DNA of 64,000 bases, from assembly GCA_030549205.1 (NCBI GenBank), contig JAUKTV010000017.1:372001-436000 (forward strand), given 5' to 3'. Source of the DNA: Apiosordaria backusii. Lineage: Eukaryota > Ascomycota > Sordariomycetes > Sordariales > Lasiosphaeriaceae. This document shows positions 32,938 to 43,454 of the stretch, one piece after another. The translations under genes were made by a program, and so were the position numbers. The stretch's first letter is position 1. Every line of letters starts with the position of its first letter. The notes beneath the pieces were generated by a model. That model saw nothing but the letters and a program-made list of their open reading frames with translations. It did not search any database and had not been told where the DNA came from.

Positions 32938-35116
32938 ATGTCAATGGAACCTCTGACCATTACCACCGCCATCATAACTCTGAGCAAGACGCTTCAACAA
33001 GTCATCACCCTTCTTAGCGACTTCGCCAACGCCGACAAGAAGGTTGCTGAGATACGAAGAGACCTCGTGCTTACCGAGAGCCTGCTCAAATACATCCATC
33101 AGCAGGAAAGCAGACAAAACTCTCCCCCGACACTATCGATCGATGGAAGTTCAGAACGATCGACAAGAAGAAGGTCAAATGCGGGCGTCCATTTATCCCA
33201 TGTTTTACGAGACAACATCTCGCAGCTTCAACTCGACCTACAATGTTTTGCCCAGGAGCTGTCGAACCTGGCCAAGCCCTGCTCTGCTGGGTCAAAGGTT
33301 GGCAAGATTGTCGCAAATGGAAAGGTGGCATGGAAGATGTCGTACCTCGAGGGGATGCAGCAGAAGATCGTCAACAAGCGTATGCAACTGGAGTTGATTC
33401 GGAACAGCCTCGAAGTGTACGTACATGCCTGCCTACCTATTGCTGCGATATTGTTGCAGAGATCGTCGCTGACAAAGTACCAGTGATAGAAACCGGGATC
33501 GTGTATCTCCCGAACGACGGAAATCCGCAGACAGATTCGCCTCCATCTTTTACGAGCTGGCTCGCCACTTCAACCAACACATTTCAGACACATCCGATTC
33601 CTTGCCTCCACCGAGTTACCACGCCCAAGAGATATTTGTCAAAGCAGTGAGGAAGGGAAAGTGGCGAGATGTAGAGGCTCTACTCAAACAAGTACCCCCA
33701 AATTTCCGATTGGGGTCAAGAGAGGGCGAAATATTTCCCCTCCATATCTCGGCAATGCTGGGAGATCTGGCCATGACCGAGCTTCTCATCTCATACGGTG
33801 CCACAGTAGACTGTTGTGCCCAGAACAATGAAACGCCCCTCATGATGGCCATCGAGCACGACAGATCCGTAGTAGCCCTCGCCTTGATACGTCGTGGAGC
33901 AGACGTCAACCGATCGGACTCGCGAGGGCAGACGCCACTTCACATGGCGGCAAGAAAAAACTCCAAGGCTGTCGTTCAGACCCTACTGAACAACGGTGCC
34001 GACCCAAACGCCTACGATGCCGTGGGGAAGACGCCACTGATGGAAGCTATCTGTCGCGACGACAGGGAAATTCAACCAAGCGACACAAGTGTTCTGAGAG
34101 TCCTGCTGCAACCGAACGGCAACACTGCGTCGGCTGATCCAACGCTTGGGACCACGAGGAAAGACTACACACCACTTCATCACGCAGCTGCTCAAGGGTG
34201 GTTAGAAGATCTTCGAGTCATGATGACGTTATCCTGCTCTCAAAGGGCACAAGAATGCACAGTTCTCGACTCCATGGAGCGAACACCACTTTGGTTCGCA
34301 GCGAAGAACAACCGTCTCGAAGTAATGGAATGTCTTGTTCATTTGGGCGCTGATGTGAACCATCAGTCCAGAGACAATGAGAGCCCGACAGCCCTGTGGG
34401 CGGCTTCAAGTTCCAAGGGCTCAGAAGTCAACTCCGGGGTGGAATTCCTGCTACGCTCGGGCAGCGACCCAGACCATGTTAACAACGAAGGGCATACGCT
34501 TCTCCATCGCGCCTGTTGGACAGGAGATACGATTCGAGCCAGATTACTGCTACAATATGGAGCCAATCCCACAATGAGAGACAAGGACGGGATGCAGCCT
34601 CTGCACTATGCAGCAAGGGAAGGATACGAAACTCTGGTTGAAATGCTTCTTGAGGGCAGGGAGGAAGATGACATCGACATCAACTGCATCGACCGCAATG
34701 GCACGACTCCCCTGATGTTCGCCGCCGACCAGGGCCATGACTTCCTGATCAAATTCCTTGTCACTCATTCACCCCCGGCAGACTGGAAATGCAAGGATAA
34801 GCTTGGATGCGACGCGTTTTACTTTGCTTGCGCACGAGGCCATATTCTCTGCGCATCATATCTTCTCGGCTGCGGCGCTGATATCAACACTCGAAATAAC
34901 AAGCACAATACTCCTCTCCATGTTGTCGCCAAGCTTGGAAACAAAGAGATGGTCGGCTGGCTATTGCGCATGGGAGCTGATAGGGAGGCCCAGTCGATAC
35001 AGCCGTTTGATGGCATGGACGTGAAGGGGACACCACTGGATATTGCGAAGGCAGCGGGGCTATCTGCCGTGTTGCGTGATGAGATCGTTGATTTGTTAGA
35101 ATTGGGAACCATATAG
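32938..35116 (+). CDS. Ankyrin-repeat protein with fungal STAND-type N-terminal domain
   Basis: Predicted 703 aa from exons 32938-33416 and 33484-35116; the 67-nt intron has donor GTACGT and acceptor CCAG. Residues 1-160 are helical: a hydrophobic start (MEPLTITTAIITLSKTLQQVITLL), then coiled-coil-like segments (ADKKVAEIRRDLVLTESLL and later MQQKIVNKRMQLELI). This resembles the N-terminal module found in front of NACHT or ankyrin domains in fungal proteins. Residues about 195-690 are roughly ten to thirteen ankyrin repeats with clear cores (TPLHMAARKNSKAVVQTLLNNGADPN, TPLHHAAAQG, TPLWFAAKNNRLEVMECLVHLGADVN, QPLHYAAREG, TPLMFAADQG, TPLHVVAKLGNKEMVGWLLRMGAD). No NACHT lies between them. No signal peptide or membrane segment was seen; probably cytosolic, protein-binding. 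It is tail to tail with the NACHT gene at 35377-38943. Confidence 0.88.
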
Positions 35117-35376
35117 GCGGAGAGAGACGAGGTATGTTGTTTCCAGGGTGCCGCGATGATGTTAACTTGGGGCTCGAGATCTAGATACCGGTAGGTATTT
35201 TGTATAACAATTTAGGTACCAACATCTGAGGAGAGTTCTTGAGCTTTCATACAAGGTATCACGAGCAAACGGTGTTGTATACGTACCTAGTTGTTATCTA
35301 AGCTTAAACAAATAACATTATGCACAAGTGACCTATACCAAAGTAATTAACTGGTTTTAACAGAGCAAGAAGCGAA

Positions 35377-38300
35377 TTACAAAGCACCAGAGTAGGTCAC
35401 CACGATTTCCTCCCAAGGCATGGAAAAGTGCTTCTCGACCCTCTTCTTCCCAGGAATGTCTCTCGATTCGACATCATCCACTTCGTCTCCCTGAAGATTC
35501 GCCCCATGTTCCCGCAGCAGCTTGACGATCGGCCCAGATCCACTCTTTACTGCTAGAAAGAGCATCGACGGGCGTTCGCGCCTCCGCTTCGCCCCTACGT
35601 TGAGACATTTCCCATTGACATTGGCGCCCTTGTCGACGCAGAACTCGGCGTAATGGATTGAAGACCGCTGGATGGCGAGCTGCAGCCCGTATTGCAGCAC
35701 CAGGCTGGGAAGCTTGAGGGCCTTCATCCTCCCCAGCGCGCCTCGTGTTTTGGGGTTGTCAGCGGTTATGAGCTCCATGTGGCCTCTCTTCTTGAACACA
35801 GCGGTCAGTGTCTGTCGCCGAACGTCTGGGCGGGCACCAGCCCTGACAAGGGCTTCCATGACTTGAGCGTTGCCATCGGAGAATGTGAGCTCAAAGAGCG
35901 TTACGGTGGTGAAGCACATGTACTCTTCGTCGTCGTTGTCGGAGTCTGAGCTGCCGTCGCGGAGCTCAACCTCGTCGGAGGCTTCGCCGAAGGCGGGGTA
36001 GTGCCGCAGCAGGACCTCGGCAACGTCGTTGTTTCTGGATTTGATGGCGAGGCTCAGGAGATCAACCTTGTACTTGATGTTGTGTCTGGCGAGTTGGGCG
36101 GCGGCAATCACACACTCCATCATTTCGACAGTCCCCGCCCTTGCTGATGCCTGGAGCGCATCGTCAAGGGCAAAGGGTTTGAAGTGCTCGTGGCGATCGC
36201 AATCGGACATACAAGTGAGGTGTAGGAACTTGGCGTCTTTAGATAGGATACGTGTCATGATGCCGATTTGGTTGAGGCTGACGGCGTCTTCTATGATGGC
36301 CACAATGGTGCTCTCGCTGACTTCCTTCATGGACTTTCGGGTAAAGTCTTTCCAAGGCACGGCATCGCTGACGACATGCTTATGGGCGGCGTCCGTGTGA
36401 TGAGATAGATCGCTTTCACTCCGAAACCCGAGTTGGAAGAACAAGCAGTCGGGATGGGAACACTTAAAGGGCCAGTCGTGTGTCTTTTGGTGTTCATGTC
36501 GCGCGGAGTGGGTTTCGAAACCATCAATGTAGGTATCGGGGATAAGACATGCGGTTACACCGGAAGAGACCAGACCCGTACAGCCTTTTTATCTTGCCGC
36601 ATTTTCAAGAAGGGAGAAGATGCCTGAATTGAATTATTCCTTGAGAGATGTAAGTGGGATCCAGGTCATACCACGGCTTTTCTATCTGGACGTCAGAGTT
36701 TGGGTCTCATAATCATAAAGTTATGAAGCACAACTTACCACCTTCTTCCTCAACGAGGTCAAGTTTTGACTTATTGACAAATAGCTCGGATTGCGCAAGC
36801 CGCCTCACAAGCTCTGGGTCTCTTCGGAGTGCTCGGTATTTGTGTTTGGATATTCGGGACACTGTAGCCGAGCCACTTCCATCGGGCTTCCCTCGCTTCT
36901 CATAAACCACTCTTGTTCCACAAACAAGCTCCTCGTCGTGGCGAGACTGGGCGCAGGCGCTGACATGACTTAGCCATTCCGCAGCCGCGTACTCGAACAA
37001 AACAAAGTCGCCAGTGAGGATTTGCGTCGTTTCTTTGGATGTGGTTGCCAGGTCTCCACGTTGAAGGATGCCATCCAGAGACTGAAAGGACAGGTAGGTT
37101 AGGCACGATAGCGATAGATGAAGATTAGACTCTTCCTTGTCAAGAAATCTCCGTTTCCCGTTGAAAAGATAGCTGCAACACAAGGTTAGCTTGCGTCGAT
37201 CTCGACTAGGTATTTCATGATGTTGGCGCCACGACTCACTCTTCAACTATGAGATGCACAAAACTGACGTAATCCCCGACCACCTCAATTATCGACCCGC
37301 AAGTCCCCACGATGTCTCGAAACGCTTTACGCCCTTTTGTAAATTCGAATGATCCAGGCTCAATAACCAAGGCCTGCATGATTTCCTCAGAGCGCAGAGG
37401 CCGGGTCGCCGATGCAATCCACTCGAGAATTCTCCGCGCAGCAGCTTTGTCCTTGCGTACAGGATTTGATTCAATCCTGTCGAGCACTCGGCCGTATCTG
37501 TACTTGATCAGTCGGCAGCCCAAGCAGCCTAAGATGCACGCTAAAACTTGGATGTTTCTTACGCTTGCTCCAGACCGTCCGGCAGGGTATCAAGTTCCTG
37601 TCGAATGTCACCAACGTTGTCGAGACCCTTGAGCAATCCGGTCATCAACTTTGCATATAGTATCATGCCCCGACTTTTCTCCTTTAACAGGTCAAATGCT
37701 CGCCTAACTTGACCGTAGATCCCTTCGTCGGCATCCCACTCCCGAAACATGGACAAAAGGTTGTCTCTTTCCGTGTCAACCAGCTCAGCAATGTCGCCTG
37801 CGTTATGATCTTGAACGCGAAGCTCGGTGCTACTGCGCGTCAACTCTCTACCGACTCCCTGGTCCGGCCGACTGCTGATGAACAGTTTCACGTTGTAGCC
37901 AGACCTTGTAAGCCGGAGAAGAGTTCGCACCAAGTATGACCGGTCTGACTCGGCAGCCTCGTCAACTCCATCGATGACGATAGCCGTTGGGCCTGATGTT
38001 TGCAAGAGGTTCCCTAGCAAATCCCCCACAAAGTCTTGATCCGAGATAAGTTTTTGGTAGTTAGTAATGTAGACGTCATGGAGCAACGGACGCAACGCCG
38101 CTTGATCTTCTAGGAGCTGAAAGATCAAGCTCTGAAAGACTTTGAAGGGGTTCGATTTACCCTCATCCCGGTATGACAAAAATGCGAACAAGACTGTCAT
38201 ACCTTGGCTTTGAAGGTGTTTCACTGTTTTGGCAGCCAGAATCGTTTTCCCTGGGTAGGTAGGCAATGGTCAGCTTCTTACCACTATCAAAGCCCGTCTA

Positions 38301-38943
38301 AAAGGCAACGACCGGTACTCACCAGCACCAGGGATACCCTGGAGCCAAAAGCAAAGACGGGATTTGTTGTTGACATCAGCCCATTTCTTAAATTCGACAG
38401 TCTCAGGCAGCCATGTTCCGGAGTTCTGCGAACAGGTTCTTGTGAATTCCTGAAGCCCGTCAGCATACAGCGATGGCGAGAGCTTGCCTCTGAGCAAACG
38501 GTAATTCTCAAGATCCTGGAATTCGTGTTGTTTCTCATATTCCTTATAAGCACGTTCTCTGTCGGCAATGTCCTGAGTGATGTTGGCAATCGTCACCTTT
38601 TCGAGCATCAGCCTTGTGAGTGATACGCTGCAATATTATACTAATTTTGTCGGTAACCTTTGGCCAGAAGGATTCGAACAGAAGTTCCCACGCTGTGAAG
38701 CCCTGTCAGAGACATCTTTGCAAACCTTCATGGGAGGGGATAGGGATGGAAAGAGTTAGGGCCGTTACCGCTACCGCCAAAGAATTTCAGCAGTGTGATG
38801 TGAACATCCAGAATGTCTTGATAAAAAAGACACAAGACTTTCCTGACTTGCTCGTCCTGTCGAAAAAGTGGTGAAAAACGCTGAAACTCAGGAAGGCTTT
38901 CGCCAATGACGCCGAGAATTTCCACGGCCTTGTCGAATGCCAT
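35377..38943 (-). CDS. NACHT STAND (NLR-like) protein with C2H2 finger and degenerate ankyrin repeats; probably damaged
   Basis: Exons inferred on the minus strand: 38943-38769, 38692-38323, 38250-37563, 37497-37240, 37172-36739, and about 36584-35377 (the last acceptor is uncertain). N-terminal helical segment (DUF7708-like pattern AFDKAVEILGVIGESLPE), then LQGIPGAGKT (Walker A; the intron at 38251-38322 splits its Gly codon), TAIVIDGVDEA (Walker B), ISSRPDQG (sensor) and LPDGLEQAYGRVLDRI leading to a winged-helix-like region ending FVHLIVED. Next come CSHPDC...HTDAAH (C2H2-like finger) and about 300 residues with weak ankyrin-like repeats (LLSLAIKSRNNDVAEVLLRHYP, VMEALVRAGARPD, MLFLAVKSGSGPIVKLLREHGAN). 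Exon 2 needs a one-base shift at about 38.61-38.63 kb to join LFESFWPK to RLMLEKVTIAN. The usual N-terminal 60-100 residues are missing upstream. Family role: intracellular sensing and incompatibility-type responses; here activity is doubtful. Confidence 0.78.
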
Positions 38944-39538
38944 GACTGGTCCAAGTACAGGGGTGCCAGCTTCATCCTCCTGAGCTGCGACGCCTAAGGT
39001 ATCAACAGGTCACGCGGAGCCTAGGTAGGGCGAAGCAGGGAATTATGGTTGCAAAGCTGACGTGCAACACCGCTCCATCCTTGGCACCTCTGACCGAGCC
39101 ACTGATCAGTGGGCGTAATGTTGATAGAGACGTTCCTGACACCTCTTAGATAAGTAGCGTTCAACGTCTCTTCTCTACTTTTGTACTCTTATTAAAGAGC
39201 TTTCATGGCTTTCCATGATCCTTTTACGCTTCTCAAATTGAAATTACAGAGAAGTCTCCGCTTGCTAGCCATGCCCTTTCTTGTAGCTCGGATGAGGTCC
39301 ACATAGAGCTAAGATGATGGTAAATAAGTTGAGGGCGGGCTGGGAAGACAGAAGGGGGTTTCGGAAACGATCTCTCTCGCAAATAACAAGTCACACCAGC
39401 ACAAGAACAATTTCACAAAAAGCAGGCTCGTCTAATCATTTTCCATCATCTTCAAAACACCCAAAATATTACCCCAGCCAAGGTCTAAAGTCAACCCGCT
39501 TCCCAAGACCCCCATGATGTATCTCGACTCCAGCTACC
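38944..39538. other. Intergenic upstream of the NACHT gene
   Basis: The minus-strand frame remains open for about 20 codons upstream of the chosen NACHT start (to about 39.0 kb), after a possible CTCAG acceptor. No upstream exon resembling the missing N-terminal domain was found. The rest is the 3' region of the AP-1 beta gene. Confidence 0.4.
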
Positions 39539-41941
39539 TTAAAACAAACCCAACAAGTCATCGCTTCCACTGGTAGCCTTTTGTTCCGCTGGCTTGTGTC
39601 CCAACTGTTGACCCGGTGGTGGTGGCGCACTATTCCCACTAAGATCCATACCGGCAAAGCCACCCACCAAGTCATTCATGCCGCCACCAAGCCCAGGCGC
39701 AGGAACCGGTGAGCTCGTGGTCGGCGGCGCATCGAACAGGCCCATGATGTCAGCCATACCACCGCTGGGTGGAGGCGCGCTTGGGCCACCGGGAGACATG
39801 GGACTAGCCACGCGATCAGGGGTGGATTCTGCAGCGGGGGCGGCGCCATCAAAGTCAATGTCGAGCAGGTTCTCAATGTTGTTTTGCGAACCGCCCGCTG
39901 TGCCATTGGATGCGGCGGCGGCAACAGACGCGGCGATGGGGTTCTCTGCCAGGTTTTGCCGTTGTTCTTGGATGGCAGCGCGCTGGATGGCCTCGGCACC
40001 ATAACGACCCTTGCCGACGAACGACTCGGGTGGCTTGTGGTATACAGAGGCGAGAGTCGAAAGTTCGCTCAAAAGTTGCTCAAGCAGTACAGGTGGTAGA
40101 CTGGTGACAGTTGTCGTGATAGCTGGCTTTTGGGAGAGGATGATGTTCTAGGATATTGTTAGCACTTGATCTTGTCATGGGGGCCGAGGAAGCGTGTAAA
40201 CAAACCTTGGCAACATCAAGATCGCCCGAAAGGAGACGCCAGTAGATGTAAGCGCGATCCCTGATATCGGGATTGTCGCTATCGCCTGTAGCAACCTGCA
40301 GAACCTTTTGCACTAGGCCTTGGTTGTTGCTGGGTTTCTTGAGAAACAGTTTGACCACGGCTGTGAGAATTTGCAGTTGTGTTTGCGTGAACTCCTCCTC
40401 GAATACGTCCACAAAGCCAGAGAGGATTTCGTCCGCATTGTTGATCTTTTCCGCGTACTCTCCCACAATCCATATCAAGGATCCACGCGCTGTTGGCTCG
40501 TCCAGCTCATCGATGTACTTGCAAAGGGTGGGAATGACACCCTCATAGCCAGGGTATTTTCGAAGAATATCCTTAATCACAACAATGACCTCCTGAACCA
40601 CGTAATTGACCTTGGTCGAGATCAAATCTTGCAACGCGGCTACGCACTTCTCGCTTGCAGCCTCGATCTTGATGGCCACCTGGCCAATGGCCTTGACTGC
40701 CCTTTTCACAAAGTCCATATCAACCTCCAGGGCATATTCTTTGAGTTCGGAAAGCAGCTGCTCGTAATTTTTCTCGTTCGCGATTCGGACCATAATTTCG
40801 AGCTTTTGCAGCTTGACGTAGGGGGGGTCATTGTATTTGCAGAAGAATACCCTCAATTCCTTGCTAAGAATATCCGGCTTCGCCTGCAGGAGGAGGTCGA
40901 TGTTTCGCAGAGCAACATATTGGACCTCAGGGGCAGAGGAAACAAGGGTTACTGAAGAATAGCATATCAGCAAGCAAGACCTTAACGGCAGTCGGAGAAA
41001 CCATACCTAAAGGAGGGGCCATTTTCTTGAGGTATTGCCTCACCAGCTCTGGGCTAAGCATCCTCATGTGGATAAAGACAACTTTGACCGCAGCCAAGAC
41101 AACACTAGGGTTGACGTGTTGGAACTGGGGCGTGACCCTTTCGCAGATGTGCTCTGACTCCTTAACATCAGAGGCAGGGTAATCGGCCAGGGTCGTGAGA
41201 ATCGTAACCCTCCCCCATTCCGTACACTCGTTCAATGCCATGAGGAGCTTCTTGAGTGTGGCAGGCGTAATGATGAGGGCCTTCGTCTCAGGGGCTGTCT
41301 CGCTAATCTCGGAAAGCGCCTGGACAGAGTTGGCCACCACCATGGGGTTCGGGTCTCCAATCATCTCCTGCAAGGTCTCCAGAAATCCGTTCTCTATGCA
41401 CATGGTCGGGTTCAGGTCGAAAAGCTTGGCAACGCAGATAGCAGCGGTCTTGCGAACGTAGGGCGATTCGTCTCGAAGGGTTTTGCGCAGCGGTTCCTCC
41501 ATGTAATCCACCATCTTATCAACGCGAACGCAGCCCATTGTGCGGATAGCGAGGGCTCGGATCAGGGGGTTCGGGTCTTCGGAGTCTTGTACAAATGTGT
41601 TGACGGCGAGAATGCACAGATCTGGGTGGGACTTGGCGTAGTTCCTGCCTCCTTATCAGCCCAGGCCTCCACAATGTTCAATGCTACAGGGCACCAGAGA
41701 CTCACATTAGGTAGAGATACACCAGCTTCTTCTGGTCCAGATCAGATGTAGCAATGTTCTTGAGCACATCTGGGAACAGAGCAGACACATCCTTGCCCAG
41801 CGTCATGGCCATGATGGTCTTTTGGATTGCTTCCTTGCGCTCGTGAGCATATTGGGAAACCAGCCCAGCGCGGAGCTCGAACGTCTCGCCCTTCCGCGGG
41901 GGCGCAAGGGCCCCGCGTATCCGGTTCACAGCGTTCGACAT
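39539..41941 (-). CDS. apl2: AP-1 clathrin adaptor complex beta subunit
   Basis: Predicted 742 aa from minus-strand exons 41941-41706, 41644-41007, 40951-40206 and 40147-39539; introns of 61, 55 and 58 nt are GT-AG and in frame. Beta-adaptin trunk of HEAT-like repeats at about 10-580: ELRAGLVSQYAHERKEAIQK, KKLVYLYLMNYAKSHPDL (the first intron splits its Met codon), NPLIRALAIRTMGCVRV, SPYVRKTAAICVAKL, DPNPMVVANSVQALSEI and ARGSLIWIVGEYAEKI. A Gly/Pro/Ala-rich hinge follows with LLDIDFDG and a terminal DDLLGLF, which fit clathrin-box-type sequences. There is no C-terminal ear domain, as usual for the fungal AP-1 beta subunit of about 720-750 aa. It acts with the gamma, mu1 and sigma1 subunits in trans-Golgi/endosome vesicle sorting. 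AP-2 beta is the main alternative; the length and missing ear favour AP-1. Confidence 0.93.
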
Positions 41942-42480
41942 GTTTGAGTTGTGTGATCGAGCGGTTGCGGTCAGGGGCGAGGGACCGAGAGAATAGGCGA
42001 CGAAGGGCGGTCAATCGTCGACTTGTGACAAAGGACAGGTTTGTCCGTTCAGTAGGTATAGAGGCTGAGCATGCGCCAGGTGAGTGTGAATGGTCCCCAA
42101 CAATTCTCGGTGGTTGGAGAAGGAGAAGCAGGCAGCGTGCCAGGGATGTGTCGTCGTGGGCGGCGATGAGGTGTGGATTGCGATATGCAGTGGACAGGGT
42201 GCTCGTCAGTGTCTCCCAAGTTCTGGCCCTGTCCCGCTGCGCTGTTCGAGGCTGGAGTTGTGGCTTGGCATGTCGTTCAGCTCTCAGTTTCAGGCAGCTC
42301 CAGCCACAAAGTGTGGGGTTGTCTTGGCTTCAACGTGTGGGGTCAAGAGCTCCCCTGTCAATTGGTTGCTCATTGAGTGCAGCACCAAGCAACTCATCAA
42401 GACCAGCTTCAAGACTTGACCTTACGGGCCATCAACATCTTCTGGCAATAAAAGACTTTTGATCTTTCAGATTACTCATC
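41942..42480. promoter_or_regulatory. Bidirectional promoter interval
   Basis: The 539 bp between the divergent starts of the AP-1 beta gene (41941, leftward) and the 51-aa membrane protein gene (42481, rightward). No TATA box is obvious near either start, in keeping with housekeeping genes. Open frames in it (up to 211 codons on the plus strand, overlapping the AP-1 exon) show no features. Confidence 0.5.
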
Positions 42481-42745
42481 ATGGTAAGAAGAAGAGCCAC
42501 CCTTCATCCAGAGTCAACATCTAACTTTCTCGCAGGCAAACTTTCCCAATCTTCGCCGGCTCTTCATCGAGGCCAGAACTGAGAATGAAGAGCGAGATGT
42601 CTCCCGCCGAGCAGTGCGTCATGACCTCTTACCCACCAGGTGATGGATGTCAACTAAAATTCCTTTCTAGTTCTACAACGCAGTCATATACCTGGGCTCT
42701 GTTGCAGTACTTAGCTTGATAGCCCAACGAATAAACGATTCATGA
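42481..42745 (+). CDS. 51-residue single-pass membrane protein
   Basis: Three tiny exons: 42481-42483 (the ATG alone), 42536-42613 and 42671-42745. The introns are 52 nt (donor GTAAGA, branch TCTAAC, acceptor CGCAG) and 57 nt (donor GTGCGT, branch CAACTAA, acceptor CTAG). The product is 51 aa: a basic start (NFPNLRRLF), an acidic/basic helix (EARTENEERDVSRRA), then a hydrophobic helix (FYNAVIYLGSVAVLSLIA) ending QRINDS. Both splice junctions keep one open frame and join a helix naturally. The size and layout resemble accessory subunits of mitochondrial inner or outer membrane complexes, but no specific family was recognised and this is inference. It shares a promoter region with the AP-1 beta gene. 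Confidence 0.72.
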
Positions 42746-43019
42746 ACAGCTACCCCACATTTCCATATTCATCATGATCACAAGTGTAGATTTCCAGGGT
42801 CTGGAAAGGCAACACTGAAACAGCTATAACCATGTGATGCAACTGTCTTACCTGTCCGTATCCTTTCTTCTCGTAACCATCGTCGGTCTTCGTCATATCC
42901 AGACTCTGAATATTGGGGAATCTTCCAAAGCCAAAAGAGATGCCTTTCAGTGGATACCAACCGCCAGTTGTCATCATAGAGTGTGGAGTCCACGAAGATA
43001 AGAACGAAGCAAAAAGACA

Positions 43020-43111
43020 CGTCGCCTGCAGGATTCGAACCTACGCTTCCGAAGAAACGGCCTATACTGATGGATAGCAGGGCCGCGCGTTAACCACTCC
43101 GCCAAAGCGAC
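43020..43111 (-). tRNA. tRNA-Ser (anticodon GCT) with a short intron
   Basis: Minus strand, 92 bp. Acceptor stem GTCGCTT pairs with AGGCGAC (one G-U), discriminator G. The D arm holds GCG...CGC with AGTGGTTAA. The anticodon stem CGGCC/GGCCG encloses CTGCTA, with anticodon GCT at 43076-43078, followed by an intron of about 11 nt after position 37. A type II variable arm with a CTTCGG-type loop follows. The T arm is GTAGG-TTCGAAT-CCTGC. The long variable arm and GCT anticodon identify serine. The region also contains internal A-box- and B-box-type sequences (TGGCGGAGTGG, GGTTCGAATCC) for Pol III. Confidence 0.95.
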
Positions 43112-43454
43112 TTTGGATTGCTTGATGTCTGATGGGCTGGGAATTAGCTCTCGTCATGTCAAAACGCAGACAATTGCTATGTTGATTATGAGCTATGTTG
43201 ATTATGAGTCTGCTCAGAGTTGCTCAACTCTTCGTCATCTCGAGACAATCGGGTGATAAAACATATGACAGTTTGCGTAAGCTTTGTAGAAAGAGCAAAT
43301 AGAGATACAGGTATGTGTTGAAAGTGCATTCATCCGCCCATATGCTGCCAGGGTATCAAACAGTACAAAGCTAAGAGCAAACGTCGTACAGCCAACCATG
43401 AGAATTGCCTCCGACCATAAACCACCCACACAAAGGAAACTATTACCCTGCAAA
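43112..43454. other. Intergenic, no gene seen
   Basis: 343 bp between the tRNA-Ser and the HIRIP3-like gene (3' ends its neighbour). It contains a short direct repeat TATGTTGATTATGAG at about 43178-43209. No coding feature. Confidence 0.45.

Noticed and set aside
38632..38661. A 30-nt GT-AG stretch in exon 2 of the NACHT gene that might repair the frame
   Set aside because: Too short for a fungal intron and it does not restore the frame.
42778..43020. Minus-strand frame of 80 codons between the 51-aa gene and the tRNA
   Set aside because: No features and no splice extension; it abuts a tRNA gene and is probably chance.
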